A stretch of DNA of 64,000 nt from NCBI GenBank assembly GCA_963971305.1, contig OZ020309.1:4271001-4335000 (forward strand), given 5' to 3'. Positions 9,131 through 16,095 of this stretch are shown piece after piece. The translations under genes and the position numbers were made by a program. Position 1 is the stretch's first letter. Each line of letters begins with the position of its first letter. This stretch comes from Arcuatula senhousia. Lineage: Eukaryota; Mollusca; Bivalvia; Mytilida; Mytilidae. A model generated the notes under the pieces. That model saw only the letters and a program-made list of their open reading frames with translations. It had not been told where the DNA came from and did not search any database.

Positions 9131-9599
9131 CAAATCGTGCTTTGGTACCGATGATGGGTCTGACGATGCCACGCTCGAGGCGCTCACGTGCAGTGGGATT
9201 GGGGATGGCATCGAGGGAGGCTAGCATCGTCTTATCGCAGATCGAATTGCGTGCGGCCGTATCCTTGTGCTTGGCATAGCAAAGATCGTGCCGATAGGCT
9301 GCCTCATCGACTCGATTGATGGGTCTCGACCAAGATTTGGGCGTGCCGTCGGCATTGAGTCGCTGGCTGAGTCTGGTCCCCGGACCGGTGAAATTATGCC
9401 CCGGCAGATGCATCTCGACAGGCAGCCGATTGATCATCTTATTCACGAGCCCGGCGCCCTCCTCCGTCTTGATAAATTGCGACTTTCGCACACCGCACTC
9501 GACGCAGGTTCCCACCTTTCGCCGCCGCCGTCCGTCATCGCTCGTGATCACGGCGCGATTATTCGTCTCCGTCTTCTTCTTGCACTTCAAGCAATACAT
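9090..9599 (-). CDS. Zinc-ribbon plus parvovirus-type phospholipase A2-like protein
   Basis: From ATG 9599 the 169-aa protein begins with a CxxC...CxxC zinc ribbon (Cys 3, 6, 32, 35). A PLA2-like domain resembling the parvovirus VP1-unique region follows: a calcium-loop-type LPGHNFTGPGT (65-75) and the catalytic His-Asp in YRHDLCY (His104-Asp105). Such domains are used by virions for membrane breach and occur in adintovirus-like elements. The conserved IIGTKARFGLGV tail (149-160) is followed by only nine residues before a TGA, because the frame changes at a G6A8 run on the coding strand. The gene was probably fused to the integrase. Its 5' end is divergent from the ATPase gene with only 19 bp between start codons. 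Confidence 0.8.
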   Translation of the reverse strand: MYCLKCKKKTETNNRAVITSDDGRRRRKVGTCVECGVRKSQFIKTEEGAGLVNKMINRLPVEMHLPGHNFTGPGTRLSQRLNADGTPKSWSRPINRVDEAAYRHDLCYAKHKDTAARNSICDKTMLASLDAIPNPTARERLERGIVRPIIGTKARFGLGVGGKKSPMVG

Positions 9600-9621
9600 T
9601 CCCAATTTATATAGATAAATG
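9600..9621. promoter_or_regulatory. Divergent promoter between PLA2-integrase and packaging ATPase
   Basis: The start codons at 9599 (minus) and 9619 (plus) are 19 bp apart. The plus strand has a perfect TATAGATAAATG (9610-9621), and the minus strand reads CTATATAAATTGGGAATG. One short AT-rich core must serve both directions. Confidence 0.65.
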
Positions 9622-10383
9622 GACGTTGAAGACCTTACCTATGATGAGCCCGCCGTGAGTCGTCGGAATAATCATTATCTCCTCCCGCAGCGATCCATCC
9701 GAGGACTGATCATCGGGAAGTCGGACTGCGGCAAGACGACTCTGCTGAATAATCTCCTCCTGCGCGATGGATGGTTCGACTACGATCGACTCTACGTCTT
9801 CGGAAAATCACTCCACCAGCCCATCTACCAGCTGCTGCGGCAGGCGTTGGGGAAAGGATTTTCGAAAGACGATATCCGCGACCTTCTCTCCATCAAGGAT
9901 CGCTATCCCCACTCTCTGGTCGACGTGGTGCAGACGATGAAGCCACCGCCCAAGCCTAGCGGCATCGAAGCTTTCTTCTTCGAGGAAGCGAGCGACGTGC
10001 CCGATCCCCGAGATCTCGATCCCACTCGCAAAAATCTCATGGTCTTCGACGATCTGATGCTGAGCAAGCAGAGCAAGTGTGAAGACTACTACGTGCGCGG
10101 TCGCCATAATAACGTTGACTGCTTCTACCTCTGCCAAAATTACTTCAGGCTGCCTCGGCAATCGATCCGGGAGAATGCCAATTTCATCTGCCTCTTCGAT
10201 CAGGATGCCAAAAATCGCGATCATATCCGCCGGGACCATTGCGGCGATCTCACCCCGGCTCAATTCGATGCCCTGTGCGACCACTGCTGGGCCAAGCCTC
10301 ACGGATTCATGACCATCGATCTCACGAGCCCCAAGACGAATGGGAAATATCGATGCAATCTAGACGATTTCTATCGAGTCTAA
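9619..10383 (+). CDS. A32-like genome-packaging ATPase (FtsK/HerA superfamily)
   Basis: This 254-aa ATPase is expected to pump the element's DNA into capsids. Walker A is GKSDCGKT (33-40), Walker B is LMVFDD (140-145), and the LCQNYFRLPRQSIRENAN segment (171-188) is the conserved Gln-containing sensor region of viral packaging ATPases. The length is normal for Polintons and the ORF is intact. The ATG is fixed by a perfect TATAGATAAATG. A 3' overlap-free spacing of 8 bp leads to the next gene. Confidence 0.93.
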   Translation: MDVEDLTYDEPAVSRRNNHYLLPQRSIRGLIIGKSDCGKTTLLNNLLLRDGWFDYDRLYVFGKSLHQPIYQLLRQALGKGFSKDDIRDLLSIKDRYPHSLVDVVQTMKPPPKPSGIEAFFFEEASDVPDPRDLDPTRKNLMVFDDLMLSKQSKCEDYYVRGRHNNVDCFYLCQNYFRLPRQSIRENANFICLFDQDAKNRDHIRRDHCGDLTPAQFDALCDHCWAKPHGFMTIDLTSPKTNGKYRCNLDDFYRV

Positions 10384-10394
10384 GATAAAGAATG
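10381..10394 (+). promoter_or_regulatory. Start motif TAAGATAAAGAATG
   Basis: This variant of the start motif contains the ATPase stop codon TAA and leads to the ATG at 10392. Confidence 0.5.
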
Positions 10395-10946
10395 GATCAC
10401 TTGAAGGAATTTTTCCTGGAGAATCAACGGGACTTGGATTGGGAGAATGCTCCAAAGTCCCCACTACCACCCCCTATATCCCCTAGATGCAAGCACCGGT
10501 GGGAGCGTGTGCTCATCAACCATGAGATCCCAGGCCATAGCTGCAGTAGATGCGGGGCTGAAAAGTACGCTCGCCGCTTCGATGATCAGGATTTCGAAGG
10601 AAGGACTTATAATTCCCACTCCAACCACAAATCTAAGCCAGCGCCCGGACCCCCGTGCTGCATCAAGACCGTCCGCGGCCATCAGTGCACGTATCCCTCC
10701 ATATCGGGCAGTGATAAGTGCAAGAGGCATTCGAAGCTTTTCCCTGAGGCATGCTGCCGGTGTGGAGTCGCGATCCCCCGTGGCAAGGCCCTGCACAATA
10801 TCCGCGAGGAGACTATATACGTTCCAAAATTTATCACTCTCTGGTCAGGCGTAAAAGTGAGGATGGTGGGGGAGTATGATCGCATCGATGGAGTGCAAGG
10901 GTCATCCAAGCCCTTCTGCTCCTCCAAATGCATGGAGAGTGCGTAG
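10392..10946 (+). CDS. Cys-rich zinc-binding protein, paralogue of the 3110 protein
   Basis: This 184-aa protein begins MDHLKEFFLENQRDL, matching the start of the ORF at 3110. It has a CxxCG ribbon (SCSRCGAEKYARRF, like MCQNCGAQSMKPRF there) and a Cys-rich patch ending KCKRHSK (the other ends LCWRHSQ). After this shared region the two diverge: the 3110 protein continues into SAP helices, this one into another CxxC (ACCRCGVA) and a C-terminal SSKCMES. Metal binding is inferred from Cys/His spacing. Function unknown. A repeat-filled gap of about 220 bp follows. Confidence 0.75.
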   Translation: MDHLKEFFLENQRDLDWENAPKSPLPPPISPRCKHRWERVLINHEIPGHSCSRCGAEKYARRFDDQDFEGRTYNSHSNHKSKPAPGPPCCIKTVRGHQCTYPSISGSDKCKRHSKLFPEACCRCGVAIPRGKALHNIREETIYVPKFITLWSGVKVRMVGEYDRIDGVQGSSKPFCSSKCMESA

Positions 10947-10998
10947 GAGGGTAAATCCATGGTTTTTGCATCCTGCTGAGGTAGGAGGCAAAAAGCAT

Positions 10999-11154
10999 GG
11001 GGCGATCGATTCATCTCTTAGGGGCGTTCGTTCCAACGCTATGGGGCGTTCGTTTCAACGCTATGGGGCGTTGGGGGCGATCGATTCATCGCTTAGGGGC
11101 GTTCGTCTCAACGCTAAGGGGCGTTCGTTTCAACGCTATGGGGCGTTGGGCGAT
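10999..11154. repeat. 75-bp tandem repeat, two units, with GCGTT...AACGC hairpin sub-repeats
   Basis: Units start at 10999 and 11074 (GGGGCGATCGATTCATC...). Each contains GGGGCGTTCGTTTCAACGCT-type sub-repeats able to fold as small hairpins. Because 75 is divisible by three, the frame stays open upstream of the next gene, but the array is more likely non-coding. It ends just before the TATAAATAAAATG start motif. Confidence 0.85.
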
Positions 11155-11156
11155 GC

Positions 11157-11169
11157 TATAAATAAAATG
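11157..11169 (+). promoter_or_regulatory. Start motif TATAAATAAAATG
   Basis: It overlaps the ATG at 11167 and follows the 75-bp repeats. It decides against the longer upstream reading frame. Confidence 0.6.
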
Positions 11170-12027
11170 ACGTTTATCAAGATCACCGATCCCAAGCAGC
11201 GTGAGGCGCTTGCCAGAGATTTGCAAGAGACGAAGCGCAGCATCCAGGTTAGCGATATGCAGCGTCGCCTGGATAAGATCGGACTGAGCCGCGATCTCTC
11301 CAAGATTTTCAAGCCCGTGGTCGAGACGCAGAAGGAGACTGCCTCCCAGATCACCAAAAAGATCGAAGATATCCCACTCGCTCTGCCCGCCCCGGTGCCT
11401 GCCCTTCCTCCTCCTCTCCCTGCCGCCGAGGGTGACGACGATCCGCTTGCCATCGAGCAAGCATTGAAAACCAACCTCGGTCCGCGAGCCACCCACTATC
11501 TTCAGCTCAGTATGACTCCCAAGGCTGACCATACCTTTGGACTGCGAGTGGAAGACGGCAGCATCATGATCGGAAGTCTGCCCGTCACCTTCGATGGAAA
11601 CGATATCCTCGTCGATGGCGAGCGCTATGAGGGAACCCCCGGCCTGTGGGAGCTCATGGTCCTGAAGAATCCCAAAGATTTCGACGTGGAGGACTTGCAT
11701 ACCTATGGTGAAATCCTGCGAGCATCCAATGCCATGTATCAAGGCAATTCTTCGCTCTCGCAGACCCCCAAGGCCAGCAAAAGTCGGAAATGGAAGGAGA
11801 TCGTCTCCTACCTCTATAAGCAGGATAAGTATGGGAGTGGGGTTTCGACCGTCTTCCTCCCCACGTGCTTCGACCAGTTGCTGGATCGCCTCGATCTTTG
11901 CGCTGCTGCCTACCAGGCTGGAAATAATGGGGTGCGCAACGAAATCGTGGCCATCCTCGATGCCATGAGGAAGTCTGGTCATATCAGCAGGAGTGAGTAC
12001 GAGAAGCTGCATCGGAAGCTCCTCTAA
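11167..12027 (+). CDS. Conserved Polinton/adintovirus protein of unknown function
   Basis: The 286-aa protein has a charged helical N-terminus (FIKITDPKQREALARDLQETKR), a segment LSKIFKPVVETQKE, a Pro/Ala linker (about 76-92), then a mixed domain with YEGTPGLWELMV (about 159-170) and a C-terminal region rich in Tyr and Lys. The arrangement 'kinase-like name, KPI.ESQ, YEGTPGLWELI' is one I recognise from hypothetical proteins of similar elements in aquatic invertebrates. No enzymatic motif is visible. The frame is open back to 10876, but the ATG at 11167 with its start motif is preferred. A structural or core virion role is possible but not shown. Confidence 0.75.
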   Translation: MTFIKITDPKQREALARDLQETKRSIQVSDMQRRLDKIGLSRDLSKIFKPVVETQKETASQITKKIEDIPLALPAPVPALPPPLPAAEGDDDPLAIEQALKTNLGPRATHYLQLSMTPKADHTFGLRVEDGSIMIGSLPVTFDGNDILVDGERYEGTPGLWELMVLKNPKDFDVEDLHTYGEILRASNAMYQGNSSLSQTPKASKSRKWKEIVSYLYKQDKYGSGVSTVFLPTCFDQLLDRLDLCAAAYQAGNNGVRNEIVAILDAMRKSGHISRSEYEKLHRKLL

Positions 12028-12041
12028 ATAAATTTACGATG
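12025..12041 (+). promoter_or_regulatory. Start motif TAAATAAATTTACGATG
   Basis: It includes the previous stop TAA and leads to ATG 12039. Confidence 0.45.
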
Positions 12042-12377
12042 CCTTTAGTAGTGAATCACGGATATCGTCGAAAGTATGCCGTCGGCGGAAAAGGTCTTTT
12101 CGATACGATCGCCAATCTGGCTGGACGGGTGCTTTCCTCCTCCGCCGCCAAGACGTTGGGAAGCAAGGCCGTGTGCGCCGCCTCCAATGCTGCCCTGAAA
12201 GGTGTGGAGAAAGGTGCGAGTAAGGCGGTGGACCACGTCGTCAATCGAGTGACCCGCAAAAAGAAGCCTCAAGCACCACCCACCAAGAGAACCCCACAGC
12301 AGCAGACCCGTCTCAATAATCTCATCTCGGGCGGGGGCATCGCCACCATCCACGACTTCGTCCAGCGCTATAGATAA
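12039..12377 (+). CDS. Small basic Ala/Gly-rich virion-type protein
   Basis: This 112-aa protein has a GGKGLFDTIANLAGRVL stretch (17-33), an Ala-rich amphipathic middle, and a very basic segment NRVTRKKKPQAPPTKR (69-84). The composition resembles small core or cement proteins of adenovirus-like virions. No motif allows a firm name. It lies immediately upstream of the capsid gene, with its stop TAA inside the capsid start motif. Confidence 0.65.
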   Translation: MPLVVNHGYRRKYAVGGKGLFDTIANLAGRVLSSSAAKTLGSKAVCAASNAALKGVEKGASKAVDHVVNRVTRKKKPQAPPTKRTPQQQTRLNNLISGGGIATIHDFVQRYR

Positions 12378-12384
12378 ATATATG
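12369..12384 (+). promoter_or_regulatory. Start motif TATAGATAAATATATG (capsid gene)
   Basis: It contains the stop codon of the previous gene and ends in the capsid ATG at 12382. A second ATG follows at 12385. Confidence 0.6.
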
Positions 12385-13671
12385 ATGGCCGATATGCTCT
12401 CTATCACCGAAGGACTGACTTTCGATGAAAGTCTCCAGGAATATCAGGTTCACGAATACGAACCTCAAGCCGGGGCGCAGCTGAATAATGCCGGCGCAGA
12501 GATACGCATCAATATCGAGACTCAGGATCTCTTCCTTCATCCCTCCGAAAGCTATCTCTTGATCGAAGGCCGACTTCAGAAAAATGATGGCACTGCGTAT
12601 GCCGACGCCGATCTCGTATCGCTCGTCCATAACGGTGTCATGTTTCTCTTCCGAAGCATCAGCTACCGACTTTCCGGCCAGCAGATCGAGCATCTCAACG
12701 ATCCGGGTATCGCAACCACCATGCTAGGGATGCTGACGTATCCCGACGACTTTTCCAAATCGCAAGGCCTCAACCAGCTATGGTTCAAGGATTCCACGGC
12801 CGATGCTGAGGCAGATAACGTCGGATTCGCGGCACGCCACGGATATATCATCACCAAGCCAACCAATAAGGGATCCTTTTCCTTCTCCATCCCCCTCAAG
12901 CACGTCTTTGGCTTTGCCGAGGACTACGATAAGATCGTTTACGGATTCAAGCACGAGCTTTCCCTGGTGCGCGATTCGGATGCCAATGCTATCCTCCGAG
13001 CCGCTGCCGTCAACGACGTGGCCAAGATAGTCCTGAGCAAGGTCTCCTGGTTCGTCCCCTACGTCATCCCGTCCGACGAAAAGAAGCTGCGGCTCTATAA
13101 GACCATCCAGAGCAAGACCAAGATCGATTGCGGATTTCGCATGCGGCAGTGCGACTCCATAGCCGTGCCCCAGACTTCGCAATTTCATTGGCGCCTAGCC
13201 GCTAAAAGCGGGCGAGAAAAACCTCGATGGATCATCGTCGCCTTTCAAACCGAAAGGGATAACGATCAGCTGCATAATGCCGCCGTCTTTGACCACTGTC
13301 GATTGCGAAATATCCACGTGACTCTCAATGCGGAGCGCTATCCCGCCGTGGACTTCAATGCCGGCTTCACCCAATGCAGGGTCGCCAGGGTCTATAAGGA
13401 GGCTGCCGAATTCCGCAAGAAATTTCATAGCATGGAAAGTCTGCTCAGCAATGGTGGTATCAATCCCTCCGACTTCATCGATCTCTATCCCCTATTCGTC
13501 ATCGACGTGAGCCATCAGTCCGAGCGGCTGAAAGAGTCGACGGTGGATATCCAGATCCGAGCCGAATTCGAGCGCAACGTCCCTGCCAATACTCAAGCCT
13601 TCGCCCTAGTCATTTCCGATCGAATCCTCCAATTCGAATCCGACGGCCAGAAGATGAGCGTCGTCTTCTGA
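12382..13671 (+). CDS. Major capsid protein, double jelly-roll (Polinton hexon)
   Basis: The 429-aa length and the sequence are typical of the Polinton double jelly-roll capsid protein, which forms pseudo-hexameric capsomers. Recognisable segments are LNNAGAEIRINIETQDLFLH (34-53), PSESYLLIEGRL (54-65), PRWIIVAFQTER (about 281-292), and FDHCRLRNIHVTLNAERYP (about 304-322) in the second barrel. It is intact with no frame lesion. It follows the small basic protein and precedes the penton-like gene, the usual order. The presence of a complete capsid gene implies the lineage can form virions. The ORF is read from ATG 12382. Confidence 0.9.
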   Translation: MMADMLSITEGLTFDESLQEYQVHEYEPQAGAQLNNAGAEIRINIETQDLFLHPSESYLLIEGRLQKNDGTAYADADLVSLVHNGVMFLFRSISYRLSGQQIEHLNDPGIATTMLGMLTYPDDFSKSQGLNQLWFKDSTADAEADNVGFAARHGYIITKPTNKGSFSFSIPLKHVFGFAEDYDKIVYGFKHELSLVRDSDANAILRAAAVNDVAKIVLSKVSWFVPYVIPSDEKKLRLYKTIQSKTKIDCGFRMRQCDSIAVPQTSQFHWRLAAKSGREKPRWIIVAFQTERDNDQLHNAAVFDHCRLRNIHVTLNAERYPAVDFNAGFTQCRVARVYKEAAEFRKKFHSMESLLSNGGINPSDFIDLYPLFVIDVSHQSERLKESTVDIQIRAEFERNVPANTQAFALVISDRILQFESDGQKMSVVF

Positions 13672-13677
13672 GGAGGC

Positions 13678-13688
13678 TTAGATAAATG
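13678..13688 (+). promoter_or_regulatory. Start motif TTAGATAAATG (penton-like gene)
   Basis: It overlaps ATG 13686, 14 bp after the capsid stop. Confidence 0.6.
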
Positions 13689-14456
13689 GACACTTCACTT
13701 TTGCGGAAAATCGCCACCAATACCGAGCCCAAGCATGGGTTTTCCTTCATCGTCTCTGGAAACGATAGTCAGATCTTGACTCGCTTCAATCCGCCCCTCC
13801 AGCTGCGCGAGGAAAAATCTTACGAGATGGCTCTTGTGAATCTGGAGACCTACTACTCCATCCCCAATATTCATGCGGGAAATAATTCCTTCCGCTATTC
13901 TCCCGATGAAGGGGCAAGCTGGTTTCCCGTCGAGCTGAGCACTGGCTCCTATGGAATCGACGATATCAATGATGAGATTCAGCGGCAACTGCGGCTCAAT
14001 AAGCATAAGGCTAAGATCCTTCTCGATGCCAATCGCGCGACGCTGAGAGCGACCCTCACTCTCGCCAGAAATTATCAAGTGGATTTCGATGTGCCCAATA
14101 GCATCAGTACGGTGCTTGGATTCGAGCGTCGGACGTATGCCTATGATCGAAGCACTAATGGATACGCGGAAGGCGAGAACATCGTCAATATCATCAGTAT
14201 CAATAGCATCCTGGTGAATAGCGATATCATCCACGGAAGCTACGTCAACGGCACGCAGCAGTCCACGATCTATAGCTTCTTTCCCGCCGTCGATCCCGGC
14301 ATGAAGATCATCCAGACTCCCAAGAATCTTGTCTACTTACCCGTGACTCTGAGGACCATCGATCGCATGCAGACGTATCTGACCGATCAAGACGCTCGCC
14401 CGATTGATCTGCGAGGAGAAAATCTCACCATCCGCTTCCATCTGCGTGAGGTATAA
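13686..14456 (+). CDS. Minor capsid (penton-like, single jelly-roll) protein
   Basis: The 256-aa protein has the pattern of Polinton penton proteins: FNPPLQLREEKSYEMALVNL (34-53), ETYYSIPNI (54-62), STGSYGIDDINDEI (85-98), NGYAEGENIVNIISI and a C-terminal YLTDQDARPIDLRGENLTIR. It would occupy capsid vertices. The ORF is intact, follows the capsid gene by 14 bp, and its stop codon overlaps the next start motif. Confidence 0.88.
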   Translation: MDTSLLRKIATNTEPKHGFSFIVSGNDSQILTRFNPPLQLREEKSYEMALVNLETYYSIPNIHAGNNSFRYSPDEGASWFPVELSTGSYGIDDINDEIQRQLRLNKHKAKILLDANRATLRATLTLARNYQVDFDVPNSISTVLGFERRTYAYDRSTNGYAEGENIVNIISINSILVNSDIIHGSYVNGTQQSTIYSFFPAVDPGMKIIQTPKNLVYLPVTLRTIDRMQTYLTDQDARPIDLRGENLTIRFHLREV

Positions 14457-14463
14457 ATAAATG
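14452..14463 (+). promoter_or_regulatory. Start motif TATAAATAAATG
   Basis: It contains the penton-like stop TAA and the next ATG at 14461. Confidence 0.6.
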
Positions 14464-15039
14464 GATTATCAAGAGTATGGTTTGAACTTGACGAAAGGTC
14501 AGGCAGAGAAGATCCAGCGTGCGGCAAAGAACGGTTGCCCCGTGAGCGTCCGATTGTCGCATTCCAACCTATCCGGCGAGCATAAGATGCTCCTCACCCA
14601 CCGTCAGATCCAACGCATCGCCAAGCTCTTGCAGAGCGGTAAGGGTGGTATGGTCTTGGAGATGAGTCCGAAGCAGGTGAGGCGTAACGTGCAGAAAGAA
14701 GGTGGATTCCTTCCCATGCTCGCAGGTCTCGCCTCTGCTGCGCTACCCATGCTGGCCAAAACCGTGCTACCTGCTTTGGGCGTTGGAGCATTGAGCGGTT
14801 TGGGAAGCGCAGCCATCCAAAAGGCCGTGGGATCTGGATTGTACCTGAAGAAGGGTGGGAAAGTATGCTGCGTGAAACCTCATGGTCGTGGTCTGTATTT
14901 GAGTCCAGGCACTTTGCCCAATACGTACGGCGATGGATTGTACTTGAAGAGCGGACGTCAGATCTACGACGGAAGTGGGCTGATCCTTGGACCTAATAGC
15001 CCCTTCAAAAGCATTCCCATCTTGGGCATGCTCCTATAG
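14461..15039 (+). CDS. Virion-associated protein with hydrophobic core and GLYL repeats (adenovirus pX/pVI-like)
   Basis: The 192-aa protein has a basic N-terminal half (KGQAEKIQRAAKNG, LTHRQIQRIAKLL), a Gly/Ala/Leu hydrophobic segment (82-122), then repeated GLYL units (126, 144, 159 and a GLIL at 173) separated by Lys/Gly spacers. Similar proteins occur in many Polintons and have been compared with adenovirus minor core and membrane-active proteins. That comparison is by type, not by a clear alignment here. The hydrophobic stretch could interact with membranes. Confidence 0.7.
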   Translation: MDYQEYGLNLTKGQAEKIQRAAKNGCPVSVRLSHSNLSGEHKMLLTHRQIQRIAKLLQSGKGGMVLEMSPKQVRRNVQKEGGFLPMLAGLASAALPMLAKTVLPALGVGALSGLGSAAIQKAVGSGLYLKKGGKVCCVKPHGRGLYLSPGTLPNTYGDGLYLKSGRQIYDGSGLILGPNSPFKSIPILGMLL

Positions 15040-15040
15040 A

Positions 15041-15052
15041 TATAGATAAATG
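15041..15052 (+). promoter_or_regulatory. Start motif TATAGATAAATG (membrane protein)
   Basis: This is a perfect copy, preceded by another TATAGA that contains the previous stop TAG. Confidence 0.65.
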
Positions 15053-15484
15053 AGTGATGAAGTGGATGCTACGATCGAGGATTTTCTGGAAGCTGAGATC
15101 TGCAAATACGCCCGCATGCTGCGGATCTATAAGCGACTGGATAAGGCGGTTTCCATCGGACTAGGTGCGTGCTCCGTCGGCAGTCTTTTGCTGACAAGTG
15201 GCACCATGGGATCCGCTTTGACTGGTGTAGGCATCCCTGCCTCTCTCCCATTGGGTTCCCTCGCTTGCCTGAGTGCCATCTTCACACTCGTTCTCTCGCT
15301 AACCTCCAAGCGCATCACCAAGAAGGTGAAAAAGCATCGTGATACTTTACGATTGGCGAGATCTTATCAGTCCCAGGCCCCCACCCCAGTCATCTGCCTG
15401 AAGAATTACTACGATGAGAAAGATCAGTTGCGAAAACCTTCCACCACCTCTTTTAGTGAAGACCTCACTACGCATGCGCCATAG
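15050..15484 (+). CDS. Predicted two-pass membrane protein of the Polinton
   Basis: The 144-aa protein has an acidic N-terminus and a basic helix (KYARMLRIYKRLDK). Two hydrophobic segments follow, at about 34-62 and 67-87, with a Gly-rich turn, then a strongly basic stretch (KRITKKVKKHRDTLRLARSY). I recognise the type from other invertebrate elements but know no function. It is the last plus-strand gene and converges with the minus-strand terminal gene across two hairpins. Confidence 0.7.
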   Translation: MSDEVDATIEDFLEAEICKYARMLRIYKRLDKAVSIGLGACSVGSLLLTSGTMGSALTGVGIPASLPLGSLACLSAIFTLVLSLTSKRITKKVKKHRDTLRLARSYQSQAPTPVICLKNYYDEKDQLRKPSTTSFSEDLTTHAP

Positions 15485-15552
15485 GGAGGATTCTTCCAAC
15501 GCGCGCCTCGCTCGGCTACGCCTCGCTCCCCGCGCTTATTCCAGAATCCTCC
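15485..15552. terminator. Hairpin after the last plus-strand gene
   Basis: Arms GGAGGATTCT (15485-15494) and AGAATCCTCC (15543-15552) are perfect complements. The GC-rich loop has partial internal pairing (AACGCGCG with CGCGCTT). It starts immediately after the stop codon. Confidence 0.55.
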
Positions 15553-15579
15553 GAATCAAAGTTTCAAGTGACAAAAAAA

Positions 15580-15615
15580 AAATTTCCCAATCCAGTTATT
15601 TGGATTGAGAAATTT
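15580..15615. terminator. 15-bp hairpin between convergent genes
   Basis: Arms 15580-15594 and 15601-15615 pair over 15 positions with one mismatch and a 6-nt loop (GTTATT). It lies 28 bp before the stop of the minus-strand gene and is followed by a T11-12 run. Confidence 0.6.
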
Positions 15616-15642
15616 CGAACCCCTACCCCCAGATTTTTTTTT

Positions 15643-16095
15643 TTACTTCCTCACCAGATCGTACGAGAGATATTGCTGGTTAGATTTTTTGCTGACCTTG
15701 AATCCCGTGCTCCGGACGTAAGCTCCTTGCAAGGAGCCCTTCTCTTTGTTAAGCGTGGGGCAGGCCCATACCCTTGTGGTCTCTCCGTCTCGATCCTTCA
15801 GGGTGAGGATTTTGCTTTTGCCGAATTTCCCATCCACTTCTACCACCTCCAAGATTTTATAGATCAACCCGGTGGGTAAATCCTTCCATTTGAGTGCTTC
15901 CTGATTCTGATCCTGCACCTTCTCCTGGAAGGCGTCTTCGCTGATAAAGTCATCCCCATCAAAGAATCCATTCTGTACGAAAGCCATAATTCTTGTATTT
16001 ACCCTATACTCAATAGGAATGCCGTCCGTTTTGCATTTGGCCGTCGGGGTTGGGGATTTTATGCAGGATTTCTGCATGTGCGGCAGAATTGTCAT
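15643..16095 (-). CDS. Right-terminal gene: small protein, possible OB-fold ssDNA-binding protein
   Basis: The first ATG (16095) lies in the TIR and gives 150 aa. An in-frame ATG at 15987, 8 bp after a TATAGGGTAAATA motif, gives 114 aa and is the likelier start. The body reads KWKDLPTGLIYKILEVVEV, then DGKFGKSKILTLKDRDGETTRVWA, a pattern of alternating strands common in small proteins of such elements and compatible with an OB fold. Single-strand binding during protein-primed replication is inference. The first ~41 residues are the same as those of the left-terminal ORF, because both are encoded by the TIR, with one D/G difference. Confidence 0.6.
   Translation of the reverse strand: MTILPHMQKSCIKSPTPTAKCKTDGIPIEYRVNTRIMAFVQNGFFDGDDFISEDAFQEKVQDQNQEALKWKDLPTGLIYKILEVVEVDGKFGKSKILTLKDRDGETTRVWACPTLNKEKGSLQGAYVRSTGFKVSKKSNQQYLSYDLVRK

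Noticed and set aside
10876..11166. N-terminal extension of the 11167 gene through the 75-bp repeat
   Set aside because: The frame stays open only because the repeat length is a multiple of three. The start motif TATAAATAAAATG at 11157 marks the real start.
11086..12012. Long minus-strand ORF (308 aa) inside the Polinton
   Set aside because: It is the shadow of the plus-strand gene 11167-12027, with no recognisable domain and no start motif.
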